A stretch of 64,000 bases of DNA from Planococcus sp. CPCC 101016 (GCF_007859295.1 NZ_VOHB01000002.1:620001-684000); one strand, 5' to 3'. Positions 43,527-52,263 are shown, numbered from the stretch's first letter. Translations and numbers: made by a program. Notes: generated from the letters alone by a model not told the origin.

Positions 43527-45653
43527 ATGAGCCAATTCTTTGAACGCAAAAAACAGGAACTTGGAGTCCAGTTAAATAAAGTACAGCGAAAAGCGGTGGA
43601 GCGGACTGAAGGGCCCTTGCTTCTTTTGGCATGCCCTGGATCAGGGAAAACGACTACCATGATTATGCGTATCGGTTACCTTATCGAGGAAAAAGGCGTA
43701 TCGCCGCAGCGGATTAAAGCAATCACATTCAGTAAAGCCTCTGCCAACGATATGCTTGAACGGTATAAACGATTTTTCCCTTCGCTGCAGCCGATTGATT
43801 TTTCGACCATTCATAGTCTGGCTTTCCAAATCACACGTGACTACTTCTCAGGATCACGTTACGTGATGATAGAAGGCAACGAGACAAATGGCCTTCATAA
43901 GAAAAAACTGCTTCGAGAGATGTACCGAACAGAAAATGACGAGCCAATTACAGATGATCAATTAGAAGAATTAACGTCTTTTATCAGTTTCGTGAAAAAC
44001 AAAATGCTGCCCAGAAAGCAATGGGCTAAACTGAAAGAGCCATTTCCAGGGGCTGTTGAAATCCTGAAGACTTATGAAGCTTTTAAAGAGAACTATGACT
44101 TAAGGTTGGTAGATTTTGATGACATGCTGTCTTTGGCTCATGAAGCTCTGGAAAAGGACAAAACTTTGTTGGCAAAATACCAGAAGCGTTGGGATTACGT
44201 CATGACAGACGAAAGCCAGGATACATCGTTGATTCAGCATGCGATTGTTGAAAAGTTGGTAGCCCGCCACAAAAATCTCTGTGTCGTAGCAGATGACGAT
44301 CAGTCCATTTATACATGGCGAGCCGCTGAACCTACTTATTTATTGAAGTTCAGAACGGTTTATCCGGATGCCTATATCATGAAAATGGAGCGCAATTACC
44401 GGTCTTCCCAGAACATTGTCAATACTGCCAATGAATTTATCAAAACCAATAAAAAACGGCATGATAAAAACATGTTCACTAAACAGCCAGAAGGCGATCC
44501 GATTGTTTTGAAAAAACTGGGTTCAGAAGAAGCGCAATTTAAATATGTCATGAAAGAGTTGAAGGAATTGTCCGATTACGGCGATGTAGCGATTTTATAT
44601 CGCAATAATTCGTCTTCAACTCTGCTGATGAGTGAACTTGAACGTTTGGGCATTCCATTTTATATGAAAGATTCCGATAATCGCTTTTTCTCTCATTGGA
44701 TTGTGGAAGACATGCTGAATTTTATGCGTTTCAGCCTAAAACCGGAACGCATCGATATTTATTCGAAAGTCGCTTCAAAAACCAATGCTTATTGGTCTGG
44801 CAGCCAGTTAAAAATGCTGAGCCGGATGAAACCGACCGACAAGAATGCTTTTGATGAAATCACTTTGAATATCACCATGAAAGATTACCAGCTTCGAATC
44901 CTTGCAGAACAGAAGAAATGGTTCAATGCTTTGAACGGCATGAAGCCGTTGAAAGTTATTCGAACCATTCGTGGGGAAATGGGCTATGATCAAATGTTGG
45001 CGAGTCGCGCTGAGAAATTTGGCATGAAGATGACCTATTTGGCGCAGATATTAACAACTCTAGAACAAATTGCGGAACCGCTTGAATCCATGACGGCCTT
45101 CGCAAAGCGCCTGAAGCAGCTGGAGCAGGTAACACAACAGGCAAAGGTGGAAAAAACCGACGACATGCTGACACTGTCGACTTTCCACAGCTCAAAGGGC
45201 CTGGAATTTGAACGCGTCTATATGATTGACTTGGTGGAAGGCGTCATTCCGACTGAAGAAGATGCGGAAACGCCAGATACACTGGAAGAAGCACGCCGTC
45301 TGTTTTATGTGGGGATGACGAGGGCCAAAAGCCATTTAGAACTCATTAGCTACGGCAGCGAATCCCGTTTTGCTGATGAAGTGCGTGGCTTGATTGTTCC
45401 TGACAAAAGGTTGGTATCATCCAAGCGAATTGTAGAAAAGACGCCGATTAAAGTGAAAGTTCCTGACAATCCGAATGCGATCCACTCAGAGGATGCATTA
45501 CAGGAAGGCATCCAAGTGCGGCACCGTGTTTTCGGTGCAGGAAAAATTGTCGAGCGGGACAAGGAGCGGATTTCCATCCAATTCGCAAAAGAACGAAAAG
45601 AGTTAATGATTGATATTTGTTTAAGCTATAGATTATTAGAGATTATCGAGTAG
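43527..45653 (+). CDS. UvrD/Rep-like superfamily 1 DNA helicase
   Basis: 708 residues. Complete SF1A motif set: I ACPGSGKTTTM (Lys41), II TDESQDTSLIQ, III DDDQSIYTWR, IV ERNYRSSQNI, V STFHSSKGLEFERVYMIDLVEG and VI EEARRLFYVGMTRAKSHLEL. It should move 3' to 5' on DNA using ATP. It is slightly shorter than PcrA (about 740) and has a different C-terminal tail (GIQVRHRVFGAGKIVERD), so it is an additional paralogue. AAGGAG precedes ATG 43527. Monocistronic. Confidence 0.92.
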   Translation: MSQFFERKKQELGVQLNKVQRKAVERTEGPLLLLACPGSGKTTTMIMRIGYLIEEKGVSPQRIKAITFSKASANDMLERYKRFFPSLQPIDFSTIHSLAFQITRDYFSGSRYVMIEGNETNGLHKKKLLREMYRTENDEPITDDQLEELTSFISFVKNKMLPRKQWAKLKEPFPGAVEILKTYEAFKENYDLRLVDFDDMLSLAHEALEKDKTLLAKYQKRWDYVMTDESQDTSLIQHAIVEKLVARHKNLCVVADDDQSIYTWRAAEPTYLLKFRTVYPDAYIMKMERNYRSSQNIVNTANEFIKTNKKRHDKNMFTKQPEGDPIVLKKLGSEEAQFKYVMKELKELSDYGDVAILYRNNSSSTLLMSELERLGIPFYMKDSDNRFFSHWIVEDMLNFMRFSLKPERIDIYSKVASKTNAYWSGSQLKMLSRMKPTDKNAFDEITLNITMKDYQLRILAEQKKWFNALNGMKPLKVIRTIRGEMGYDQMLASRAEKFGMKMTYLAQILTTLEQIAEPLESMTAFAKRLKQLEQVTQQAKVEKTDDMLTLSTFHSSKGLEFERVYMIDLVEGVIPTEEDAETPDTLEEARRLFYVGMTRAKSHLELISYGSESRFADEVRGLIVPDKRLVSSKRIVEKTPIKVKVPDNPNAIHSEDALQEGIQVRHRVFGAGKIVERDKERISIQFAKERKELMIDICLSYRLLEIIE

Positions 45654-45704
45654 CACCTTCGGAAAAATGGGGGTGGCATACAGAAGAACGCGAGGAAAAT
45701 GGGA

Positions 45705-46973
45705 ATGAGACTGAAGGATTGGGATCGAAGTTTGAAGATTCGCCTGATAGGCGAGTTTTTCATGAATACAAGTTATTGGATGGTGTTCCCGTTTTTAGCG
45801 ATTTACTTTGCTGAAGAGTTCGGCAAAGGTACAGCCGGATTGTTGCTTGTTACTTCCCAGGTGTTTTCTGTCGCTGCAAATTTAGTCGGTGGTTATTGCG
45901 CCGACCGTTTTGGGCGCAGACGGATGATGGTGGTGGCTTCTATTGCGCAAGGACTATCGTTCCTGCTGTTCGCCTTTGCCAATTCACCTTGGCTGCAATC
46001 TCCGGAGCTTGGGTTTGTGGCATTCACACTTGCTGGCATGTGCGGTTCTCTATACTGGCCGGCAAGTCAGGCAATGATTGCGGATGTCGTACCTGAAAAA
46101 TACCGAAGCGACGTCTTCGCTATTTTTTATACAACCTTAAACATTGCGGTTGTAGTAGGTCCCCTTTTTGGCGCGGTATTGTTCTTTTCTTATCGTTTCG
46201 AATTGCTGCTTACTGTTACAGTGATTTCAATGCTGCTGGGTCTGGTTCTGAGATTGCTGACAAAAGAAACTTTGTCGCAGGTTATGGTGGACAAGTGGCA
46301 GTCGCAGACAGCGACAGGATGGGTCGGAGCGATTTCAAAGCAATTTAAGGAGTACGGCCTAATTTTTAAGGATCGATTATTCCTGCTTTTTATTATTGCA
46401 GGGGTTTTAGGGGCACAGACTTTTATGCAGTTGGATCTGTTAATTCCGGTTTACTTGAAGGAAACAATTGATACCCAAACGATTGCCTCTCTTTTTAACA
46501 GGGAGTGGACTGTTACAGGAGAAACTTCCTTTGGCATCCTATTAGCTGAAAACGGATTGTTCGTTGCTTTGCTGACAGTAGTCATTACTCGGTGGATGAC
46601 TAAGTTTCCTGAGAAATGGGTATTCTTCACATCCGCTGCATTTTATGGTTTAGCGATGTGGCTGTTCCCATTGACTTCATGGTTCTGGATGTTTGTGGTA
46701 GCAATGGGAGTGTTCACTTTCGCTGAACTGATGGTTGTCGGGCTGCAGCAGAATTTCATTTCCAAGCTTGCACCGGAAGATATGCGGGGACAATATTTTG
46801 CAGCAGCCAGTTTACGTTACACAATTGGACGGATGATTGCACCTGTGTCTATTCCGATGACAGCATGGTTTGGTTTTCCGTTGACATTCGGTATTTTGGG
46901 ACTGCTTGCACTTGCCAGCGGATTTGTTTACTTGTGGATGTTTCATCTATATGAAAAAAGGCCTTCCCATTGA
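45705..46973 (+). CDS. MFS transporter
   Basis: 422 residues, about 12 membrane segments. The MFS signature is GGYCADRFGRRRMMVVASI, with LAGMCGSLYWPASQAMIADV in TM4 and a long periplasmic-type loop near residue 260. Related to multidrug-type exporters such as YttB/MdtH. ATG 45705 sits 8 nt after GAGGA; ATG 45699 is the alternative. Substrate unknown. Confidence 0.82.
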   Translation: MRLKDWDRSLKIRLIGEFFMNTSYWMVFPFLAIYFAEEFGKGTAGLLLVTSQVFSVAANLVGGYCADRFGRRRMMVVASIAQGLSFLLFAFANSPWLQSPELGFVAFTLAGMCGSLYWPASQAMIADVVPEKYRSDVFAIFYTTLNIAVVVGPLFGAVLFFSYRFELLLTVTVISMLLGLVLRLLTKETLSQVMVDKWQSQTATGWVGAISKQFKEYGLIFKDRLFLLFIIAGVLGAQTFMQLDLLIPVYLKETIDTQTIASLFNREWTVTGETSFGILLAENGLFVALLTVVITRWMTKFPEKWVFFTSAAFYGLAMWLFPLTSWFWMFVVAMGVFTFAELMVVGLQQNFISKLAPEDMRGQYFAAASLRYTIGRMIAPVSIPMTAWFGFPLTFGILGLLALASGFVYLWMFHLYEKRPSH

Positions 46974-46985
46974 GGAAGGCCTTTT
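46956..46985. terminator. Bidirectional terminator between convergent genes
   Basis: 12-bp stem AAAAGGCCTTCC / GGAAGGCCTTTT; the loop contains the stop codon of the MFS gene. Confidence 0.8.
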
Positions 46986-46993
46986 GCTTTGAT

Positions 46994-47305
46994 TTAGTTT
47001 TGTTCTTTAGCTAATTTCACCAGCATGTGTGCCAGCATATGCTGTTCTTCTTTGTCGCCCACTTGCCATAAACGTTGCAATAGATACTCTTCGCTGTTTT
47101 TTGGATCTTCTTTTTTCGCTAAGTATCCTGCTACTTTTTCAGCCAACTGTGCGATGCGTTCTTCGCTTAATCCCATTTTCTCGCCAATCTCTACTTTGTC
47201 GCCTAAGTAATTGATGAATACGGAGAAGTCGGCTAAAATCTGTTCTTTTTTCTTGTCGTCCGTGTTTTTCAGTTTATCTTCAACCTGCTTATTGATATTT
47301 TCCAT
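46994..47305 (-). CDS. DUF3243 family small protein (YmfJ-like)
   Basis: 103 residues, charged and helical: VEDKLKNTDDKKKEQILADFSVFINYLGDKVEIGEKMGLSEERIAQLAEKV. This is the DUF3243 family; function unknown. ATG 47305 follows GAAGGAGCG; longer in-frame starts lack a ribosome site. A sigma-B-like promoter precedes it on the minus strand (47377-47353), divergent from the one for the gene at 47471. Confidence 0.82.
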   Translation of the reverse strand: MENINKQVEDKLKNTDDKKKEQILADFSVFINYLGDKVEIGEKMGLSEERIAQLAEKVAGYLAKKEDPKNSEEYLLQRLWQVGDKEEQHMLAHMLVKLAKEQN

Positions 47306-47352
47306 TACTTTAACACGCTCCTTCAAATTTTTTGTTTTGTCGTACTCTTTAT

Positions 47353-47377
47353 TTACCACCGGAGGCAAGTTTTAAAC
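47353..47377 (-). promoter_or_regulatory. Candidate sigma-B promoter of the DUF3243 gene
   Basis: Minus strand GTTTAA-N13-TGGTAA, one mismatch in the -10. Confidence 0.5.
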
Positions 47378-47405
47378 GTGGTTCTAACAATCGTTCAGAA
47401 GATTC

Positions 47406-47430
47406 GTTTAAATTAAATTCCTTCGGGTAA
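47406..47430 (+). promoter_or_regulatory. Sigma-B promoter of the VLRF1-like gene
   Basis: GTTTAA-N13-GGGTAA, a full consensus match, 40 nt before the start at 47471. Confidence 0.8.
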
Positions 47431-47470
47431 TCAGATAACAAGGATGGAATACAAGGAGGATGATGATTGA

Positions 47471-48343
47471 ATGACCTTATACGACGAAATCCAGGAATTG
47501 AAAAGTTTTGAATGTCCAGACCGTTGCGTGTTAAGTGTTTATTTGAATACCAATCCAGCTGATTTAGATGCCCAAAATGGAGCGTGGAAAATCCATCTGA
47601 AAAATGGCTTGAAGCGATTAGACGAATACTTAAAAGCTTCTAACGATGAAAAAGAAATAAAAGCATATAAAGACTTAAGAAAAAAAGTGGAAAAAGAAAT
47701 TTTGGATAATCAAAGCGACCTCCATAAAGGTGTTGTTATTTTTGCATCTCCACATAAGGATTTGTGGTCCGTACATTACGTTCAGGTCCCTGTGAAGACA
47801 AGTTTTCATTGGGAAACCAAGCCTGCACTAGAAGAGCTTCGCTATATGTATAAAGCCTATCCTTATGCAGGAATCGTTTTGCCAAGCTTTAAAGGCATCC
47901 GTGTAATTGATACATCCATGGGGATTATCAACGAAGAATTCTTCTATGAATTCGATGCCGGTTTGGAAGTATGGACAGAGCAGAAGGGTGTACGCAGTTC
48001 TGGCCGTGTCCAAGGAAGAGCAGGCACTTCAGGAGCTGGATCTGTTGGGGGTGGCGCAGCTGGCGGCAATAGCCCTGTCATTGGCGGAAGCGGCGGAGGA
48101 AGTCCGGTCGATGAGTTGGATCATAGGCTAAAAGAGAACCTTGAGCGTTTTTACAAGGACATGGGAAGCAAAATAGAGAAGTTGAAAAAAGAGCGCAAGT
48201 GGGAAGAGATTCACGTAGTTGGCGAAGCAGACCATGCCAAGTCTTTATCAAAAGCCCTTCAAAAGAAACCGACAAGCTGTGTATATAAAAATTTAATTAA
48301 TAACGATCCAGGAAAAATCCTGCACGAAGTATTTGAAGTTTAA
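47471..48343 (+). CDS. Vms1-like release factor homologue (VLRF1/baeRF type)
   Basis: 290 residues. An N-terminal eRF1/Vms1-like region (CVLSVYLNTNPADLDAQNGAWK; KGVVIFASPHKDLWSVHYV) is followed by a glycine-rich loop at about 178-212 and a C-terminal helix plus alpha/beta region (HRLKENLERFYKDMG; IHVVGEADHAKSLSKAL). Relatives of Vms1 and eRF1 release nascent peptides from tRNA on stalled ribosomes, using a GGQ-type loop. Here the loop has Gly runs and one Gln181 (RVQGRAG) but no GGQ. A consensus sigma-B promoter suggests stress induction. AAGGAGGA precedes the ATG. Confidence 0.72.
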   Translation: MTLYDEIQELKSFECPDRCVLSVYLNTNPADLDAQNGAWKIHLKNGLKRLDEYLKASNDEKEIKAYKDLRKKVEKEILDNQSDLHKGVVIFASPHKDLWSVHYVQVPVKTSFHWETKPALEELRYMYKAYPYAGIVLPSFKGIRVIDTSMGIINEEFFYEFDAGLEVWTEQKGVRSSGRVQGRAGTSGAGSVGGGAAGGNSPVIGGSGGGSPVDELDHRLKENLERFYKDMGSKIEKLKKERKWEEIHVVGEADHAKSLSKALQKKPTSCVYKNLINNDPGKILHEVFEV

Positions 48344-48345
48344 AC

Positions 48346-48379
48346 AAACACCTCAGCAAATTTGCTGAGGTGTTTTTAA
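48346..48379. terminator. Bidirectional terminator
   Basis: Perfect 15+15 palindrome AAACACCTCAGCAAA / TTTGCTGAGGTGTTT between convergent genes, T-runs both ways. Confidence 0.85.
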
Positions 48380-49056
48380 TTGGGTTTCGGACAAAATGTG
48401 CAAGTGTTGAAAGAATTCATTTTCTTATACAAACAGCAAGTTTTTCTAAGTGGTTTTGAGACAGCTTGCTGCAGAGGCGTATTGCCGATCATCTTAACAA
48501 GGTAGGAAGTTTTAACCGGTTTCCAATTAGCCGGTTCAAGTAGCCATTCCATGTCTTCCGCAGTTCTTCGCGGATCCCTCGTTTCCAGACTTGCATAAAA
48601 CCATAGAACAGAACCTAAGACATTTTCCCAGCAGGTGATAGGGGATATTTTTATGTATTTCTTAAATTCATTCAGCAATTCATCCACTTGCTGATGAAGG
48701 ATTTCATGGAAAGCCATGTATCTTTCATTTGGCTGAATGGTCTGAAAAGCGGAAGACGACACATGTGTCTGCAGCAGCGGCAAACCGTAATTGTGTACAC
48801 GGTCGAATTGGAGTGACCGCCAATCGACAGAGAAATAGCCGCTATGCTGATAGATCAGGTTGAATTGTGCCGTTACATATAAAGCATATTGACGAAAAAA
48901 ATACGATACGGCGACGGCCGCATTATCGGTTCCGCACCACTGTTTCAATTCCTCAATCATGGTAGGAATATCCTGGCTGAGAGGCTGCTTGAGAGGGCGG
49001 TCTACTGCAACGGATTGGCTGCTTAATACGTGGCTTGCTTGTGATGGATAAGTCAC
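48376..49056 (-). CDS. FhuF-type (2Fe-2S) ferric reductase-like protein, copy 1
   Basis: 226 residues. The C-terminal CC-x10-C-x2-C motif (Cys207, Cys208, Cys219, Cys222) is the FhuF [2Fe-2S] ligand set. FhuF proteins reduce ferric siderophores inside the cell. The start is GTG 49056, 7 nt after GAGGTG; the overlapping ATG leads straight to a stop. It stands apart from the iron operon and has no clear Fur box. An 8-bp inverted repeat lies upstream (49097-49127). Confidence 0.82.
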   Translation of the reverse strand: MTYPSQASHVLSSQSVAVDRPLKQPLSQDIPTMIEELKQWCGTDNAAVAVSYFFRQYALYVTAQFNLIYQHSGYFSVDWRSLQFDRVHNYGLPLLQTHVSSSAFQTIQPNERYMAFHEILHQQVDELLNEFKKYIKISPITCWENVLGSVLWFYASLETRDPRRTAEDMEWLLEPANWKPVKTSYLVKMIGNTPLQQAVSKPLRKTCCLYKKMNSFNTCTFCPKPN

Positions 49057-49096
49057 ATCAATTCACCTCTTTTTTATTTATGCTACGGCAAAAAAG

Positions 49097-49127
49097 ATAA
49101 GTTTGCAAAGTCATTGGATAAACTTAT
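49097..49127. promoter_or_regulatory. Inverted repeat between fhuF copy 1 and the VOC gene
   Basis: ATAAGTTT (49097-49104) and AAACTTAT (49120-49127) with a 15-nt gap, in the divergent promoter region. Confidence 0.35.
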
Positions 49128-49199
49128 AGTAAATCTTAAAAACATTCACATATTATTTTGGTTGATATTTAGCTAAACTAAAGGAAAAGGAGTGAGGAC

Positions 49200-49562
49200 A
49201 TGGGATTTTCCATTTTACACATTGATCACGTACAAGTAGCAGCTCCATCAGGAAAAGAAGCGGCAGCAAGGGAGTTTTATGCAACTATTTTAGGAATGCA
49301 GGAGATTGAAAAACCCGAGGCTTTAAAAGGAAGAGGGGGCGCCTGGTTTGAATTTGGCGGACAGCAATTGCATGTAGGTGTTGAAGAAGCTTTTTCGCCA
49401 GCGAAAAAAGCGCATCCGGCCTTTCGGGTCGCGGGTTACGATGAGTTGAAGAACCATTTGTTGAGAAACGGGATTATAGTAAAAAAAGATGACAGCATTC
49501 CGGGCGTCGAACGTTTTTTTGTTTTTGATCCATTCGGAAACCGGTTGGAATTCCTCAAATAA
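49200..49562 (+). CDS. VOC/glyoxalase superfamily protein
   Basis: 120 residues, two beta-alpha-beta-beta-beta modules. HIDHVQVAAPSGKEAAAREFYATILGM opens it; GGQQLHVGVEE and FFVFDPFGNRLEFLK carry the second metal-site His/Glu pair. Could be a small dioxygenase or thiol transferase (fosfomycin-resistance-like size). AAGGAGTGAGG precedes the ATG. Confidence 0.85.
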   Translation: MGFSILHIDHVQVAAPSGKEAAAREFYATILGMQEIEKPEALKGRGGAWFEFGGQQLHVGVEEAFSPAKKAHPAFRVAGYDELKNHLLRNGIIVKKDDSIPGVERFFVFDPFGNRLEFLK

Positions 49563-49591
49563 CTGATTCAATATATTAGTCACTGAAACAA

Positions 49592-49619
49592 AAACGTCCT
49601 GCGCAATAGCAGGACGTTT
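49592..49619. terminator. Bidirectional terminator
   Basis: 11-bp stem AAACGTCCTGC / GCAGGACGTTT; overlaps the stop of fhuF copy 2. Confidence 0.8.
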
Positions 49620-50262
49620 ACTTTCGTAAAGGGCAGTATGGGCATTTATCGGTTTCAGGCAATTCTTTGTACAGGCAGCAGGTGATGCGTTTGTATTCAG
49701 CTTTTGATTGTTCCAGGCTGCAACCGCCTAAAAACTGCTTGAAATGCGATTTGCGCATTTCGGGCTGCCAGAATGCGTCTGTCATTAAAGTCTCGATGTC
49801 CTGCTGTGCCTGCAATGACTCTTCCATGCCGTACATCCAAGTTACATAGCCCCAGATGTTTTCCCAAAGTACCAGCTTAGAGACAGGGCCGACTTTTCGA
49901 AAAGCTTCTACTACGGGCATTGCGTAATCTTTCAATACCATTTCCAAATCGCCATCCTGGCGGGGCCTTAGCCATTTTTCATCTATTTTAAAAGAGATAC
50001 CATACTCGGCTTCGGTCAAATAGACATGGCTGAGGGGCCCTGCCCATATTTGGTGATGGGCCAATAAATGAAGCTGAGCGGAAATAAAAAAACCGAAGCG
50101 CCGCATGAAGATCGACGATGCGACGGCTTCAGTTGGTGCTCCAGATTGGCGAATGACTTTCTCAATCAGTTCAAGGGTACGGTTATCCATACTTTCGGAT
50201 AAGCTCATAAATCCATCGGCATTTGGTTGGAGGTGCACTTGAAAAAGTTCCAGTTTTTCCAT
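49618..50262 (-). CDS. FhuF-type (2Fe-2S) ferric reductase-like protein, copy 2
   Basis: 214 residues ending in the same CC-x10-C-x2-C motif (Cys195, Cys196, Cys207, Cys210). Its start ATG at 50262 overlaps the stop of the ATPase gene (TAATG), so the two are translationally coupled. This gives it a direct role in releasing iron from the siderophore imported by that ATPase and the transporter at 51286-54224. An upstream in-frame reading from 50307 would overlap the ATPase gene by 46 nt. Confidence 0.85.
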   Translation of the reverse strand: MEKLELFQVHLQPNADGFMSLSESMDNRTLELIEKVIRQSGAPTEAVASSIFMRRFGFFISAQLHLLAHHQIWAGPLSHVYLTEAEYGISFKIDEKWLRPRQDGDLEMVLKDYAMPVVEAFRKVGPVSKLVLWENIWGYVTWMYGMEESLQAQQDIETLMTDAFWQPEMRKSHFKQFLGGCSLEQSKAEYKRITCCLYKELPETDKCPYCPLRK

Positions 50263-51092
50263 TATTGCGCGCCGCTTAATACCTGTCTGATTTCTGGAAT
50301 GATGCAACGTCCTCTACCGAATGGAACACAATGAGGTGTACCGAATAATGGATCCTTTGAGACTTGGCATTCCATGCCGAATACAGAACGAACCAGATCG
50401 CAATTGATGACATTTTCAGGTGTTCCCTGCCCGAACACATCCCCATCTTTGATGGCAATGATGTTATGTGCATAACGGGATGCTAAGTTCAAGTCATGCA
50501 GAACCATAATGATTGTGCGTCCTTGAGTTTCGTTCAGTTCAAACAGCAAATCCAAAATTTCGATTTGGTGCGTCATATCCAAATAAGTCGTCGGTTCATC
50601 CAATAGAATAATTTCAGTATCTTGGGCAAGAGTCATAGCGATCCAGGCACGCTGTCTTTGGCCGCCTGATAATTCATCTACAGGTTTATCACGGAATTCG
50701 TCAACACGTGTCGCTTTCATAGCGGCTTCCACTTTTTCCGTATCTTCTTCAGTCCAGCGCTTCAGCCAGGATTGATGTGGATAACGACCTTGTTTGACTA
50801 AATCGTGAACCGTCAGCCCTTCTGGCGAAACAGGGGATTGGGGGAGGATGCCCATTTTTTTCGCGACTTCACGAGAAGACATATGATGAACTTCTTTGCC
50901 TTCCAATAATATAGAACCTTCTTGAGGTTTAAGTAAACGCGCAATCGAGCGAAGAAGGGTAGATTTGCCGCAGCCGTTGCTGCCGACAAATACCGAAATT
51001 TCGCCGCGCGGAATCGATAAGTTCAGGTTTTCAAAAAGTAAGTTATCAGTATATCCAATTGACAAGTCGTTAGTTTTGACGGCTATTGTCAT
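50262..51092 (-). CDS. Siderophore ABC transporter ATP-binding protein (FecE/FhuC/YusV type)
   Basis: 276 residues. Walker A GSNGCGKSTLLR, signature LSGGQRQRAWIAMTLAQ, Walker B IILLDEPTTYLD, H-loop LHDLNLASRYA; the EPTTYLD wording is typical of iron-siderophore ATPases. It diverges from the binding-protein and permease genes at 51286 and is the obvious energy source for them, since they carry no ATPase gene. Candidate Fur boxes lie upstream. Confidence 0.9.
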   Translation of the reverse strand: MTIAVKTNDLSIGYTDNLLFENLNLSIPRGEISVFVGSNGCGKSTLLRSIARLLKPQEGSILLEGKEVHHMSSREVAKKMGILPQSPVSPEGLTVHDLVKQGRYPHQSWLKRWTEEDTEKVEAAMKATRVDEFRDKPVDELSGGQRQRAWIAMTLAQDTEIILLDEPTTYLDMTHQIEILDLLFELNETQGRTIIMVLHDLNLASRYAHNIIAIKDGDVFGQGTPENVINCDLVRSVFGMECQVSKDPLFGTPHCVPFGRGRCIIPEIRQVLSGAQ

Positions 51093-51175
51093 TCTGCAAT
51101 TCCTCCATATCTTTAACTATAATTCTCATTGATAGGATTTTCATTACCGTAACTATAGCATAAATTCTTATTAAA

Positions 51176-51190
51176 TGAGAACTATTTTCA
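51176..51190. promoter_or_regulatory. Candidate Fur box for the ATPase-fhuF operon
   Basis: TGAGAACTATTTTCA matches the 7-1-7 consensus TGATAATNATTATCA at 11 of 14 arm positions. Confidence 0.45.
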
Positions 51191-51210
51191 CTACGTTTTT
51201 TAGAAAAGGC

Positions 51211-51239
51211 TTTACAAATGTGACAGATAGACCTAAAAT
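51211..51239 (+). promoter_or_regulatory. Sigma-A promoter of the siderophore-binding protein gene
   Basis: TTTACA (51211-51216), 17 nt, TAAAAT (51234-51239). Confidence 0.7.
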
Positions 51240-51249
51240 GAAAACGTAT

Positions 51250-51264
51250 TGAGAATCATTATCA
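51250..51264 (+). promoter_or_regulatory. Fur box
   Basis: TGAGAATCATTATCA matches TGATAATNATTATCA with one mismatch and lies just after the -10 element, where Fur would block initiation. Confidence 0.85.
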
Positions 51265-51285
51265 AACATTTTGGGGGATAATAGA

Positions 51286-52263
51286 ATGAAAAAGCGATTA
51301 TTATTGGCAATAGCAGCTTTACTTTTACTTATATTAGCGGCATGTTCATCAACTGAAGAAGAAGCAGCAGCGCCAGCGGAAGAATCGGAACCCGTAACAA
51401 TTCAAGGCACCAATGGCGAAGTGACATTGGATGCACCAGCCAAAAAAGTGGTGGTTCTGGAATGGACTTATGCAGAAGATCTTTTGGCAGTAGGCGTGCA
51501 ACCAGCAGGAATGGCCGATATTGAGGCTTATGGAGATTACGTAAATATTGAACCGCAATTAGATGAAACGGTTGTCGATGTTGGCGGTCGCCAGGAACCG
51601 AACCTTGAAGCGATTGCTGCATTGGAACCGGATTTGATTATCGGTGTAAGTTTCCGACATGATGCCATGATTGAACAATTGGAAACGATTGCCCCAACAG
51701 TGATCTTCAATCCCTATCCAGAAGATGAGAGCATCGATCTGTATCAGGAAATGGAAACAACTTTCCTTGAAATTGCAAAAGCGGTAGGCAAGACTTCAGA
51801 AGGTGAAAAAGTCTTGGCTGACCTCGAAACGCAATACGAAGAAAAAGCGGCTGAAATTGAAGCAGCTGATTTGAAAACAAAAGACGTTATCTTAACGCTT
51901 GCTTATTCAGGTGAACAAGCTCCTGAAATTCGGGTCTTCACACCGAATTCTATGGCTTCCATCATTTTGGAGCGCATTGGTTTGAACAATGTCCATCAAC
52001 CGGATCAGTTTGAAATATTTGGATCGAGTACGTTCAATGTAGAGGGACTTGTGAAATATGAAGATGCCAACTACCTTTACACAGTGCCGGAAGAAGATAA
52101 TATTTATGAAAACCAGCTAAACGGAAATCCGGTATGGGAAAACCTGGCGTTTGTTAAAGAAGGACGTACGTATGATTTAGGTGCGGATACTTGGCTGTAT
52201 GGAGGTCCGTTATCTGCTGAAACATTGATGAACCAAATCACCGATGTGCTGGTGGCTGACTAA
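51286..52263 (+). CDS. Iron-siderophore ABC transporter binding lipoprotein
   Basis: 325 residues. Signal peptide with lipobox LAAC (Cys20 region), acidic linker, then the family-8 binding fold: VVVLEWTYAEDLLAVGVQPAGMADI, VDVGGRQEPNLEAIAALEPDLIIG and the helical backbone domain. It captures a ferric siderophore outside the membrane. ATG 51286 follows GGGGGAT. The Fur box on its promoter supports iron control. Siderophore type (hydroxamate or citrate-like) cannot be told. Confidence 0.88.
   Translation: MKKRLLLAIAALLLLILAACSSTEEEAAAPAEESEPVTIQGTNGEVTLDAPAKKVVVLEWTYAEDLLAVGVQPAGMADIEAYGDYVNIEPQLDETVVDVGGRQEPNLEAIAALEPDLIIGVSFRHDAMIEQLETIAPTVIFNPYPEDESIDLYQEMETTFLEIAKAVGKTSEGEKVLADLETQYEEKAAEIEAADLKTKDVILTLAYSGEQAPEIRVFTPNSMASIILERIGLNNVHQPDQFEIFGSSTFNVEGLVKYEDANYLYTVPEEDNIYENQLNGNPVWENLAFVKEGRTYDLGADTWLYGGPLSAETLMNQITDVLVAD

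Noticed and set aside
47990..48110. Frameshift in the release-factor homologue at the glycine-rich stretch
   Set aside because: The frame stays open on both sides and joins two recognisable domains, so the Gly-rich loop is real sequence rather than an error.
49323..49583. Minus-strand ORF opposite the VOC gene
   Set aside because: Shadow frame of 49200-49562, which has clear glyoxalase motifs and a good ribosome site.
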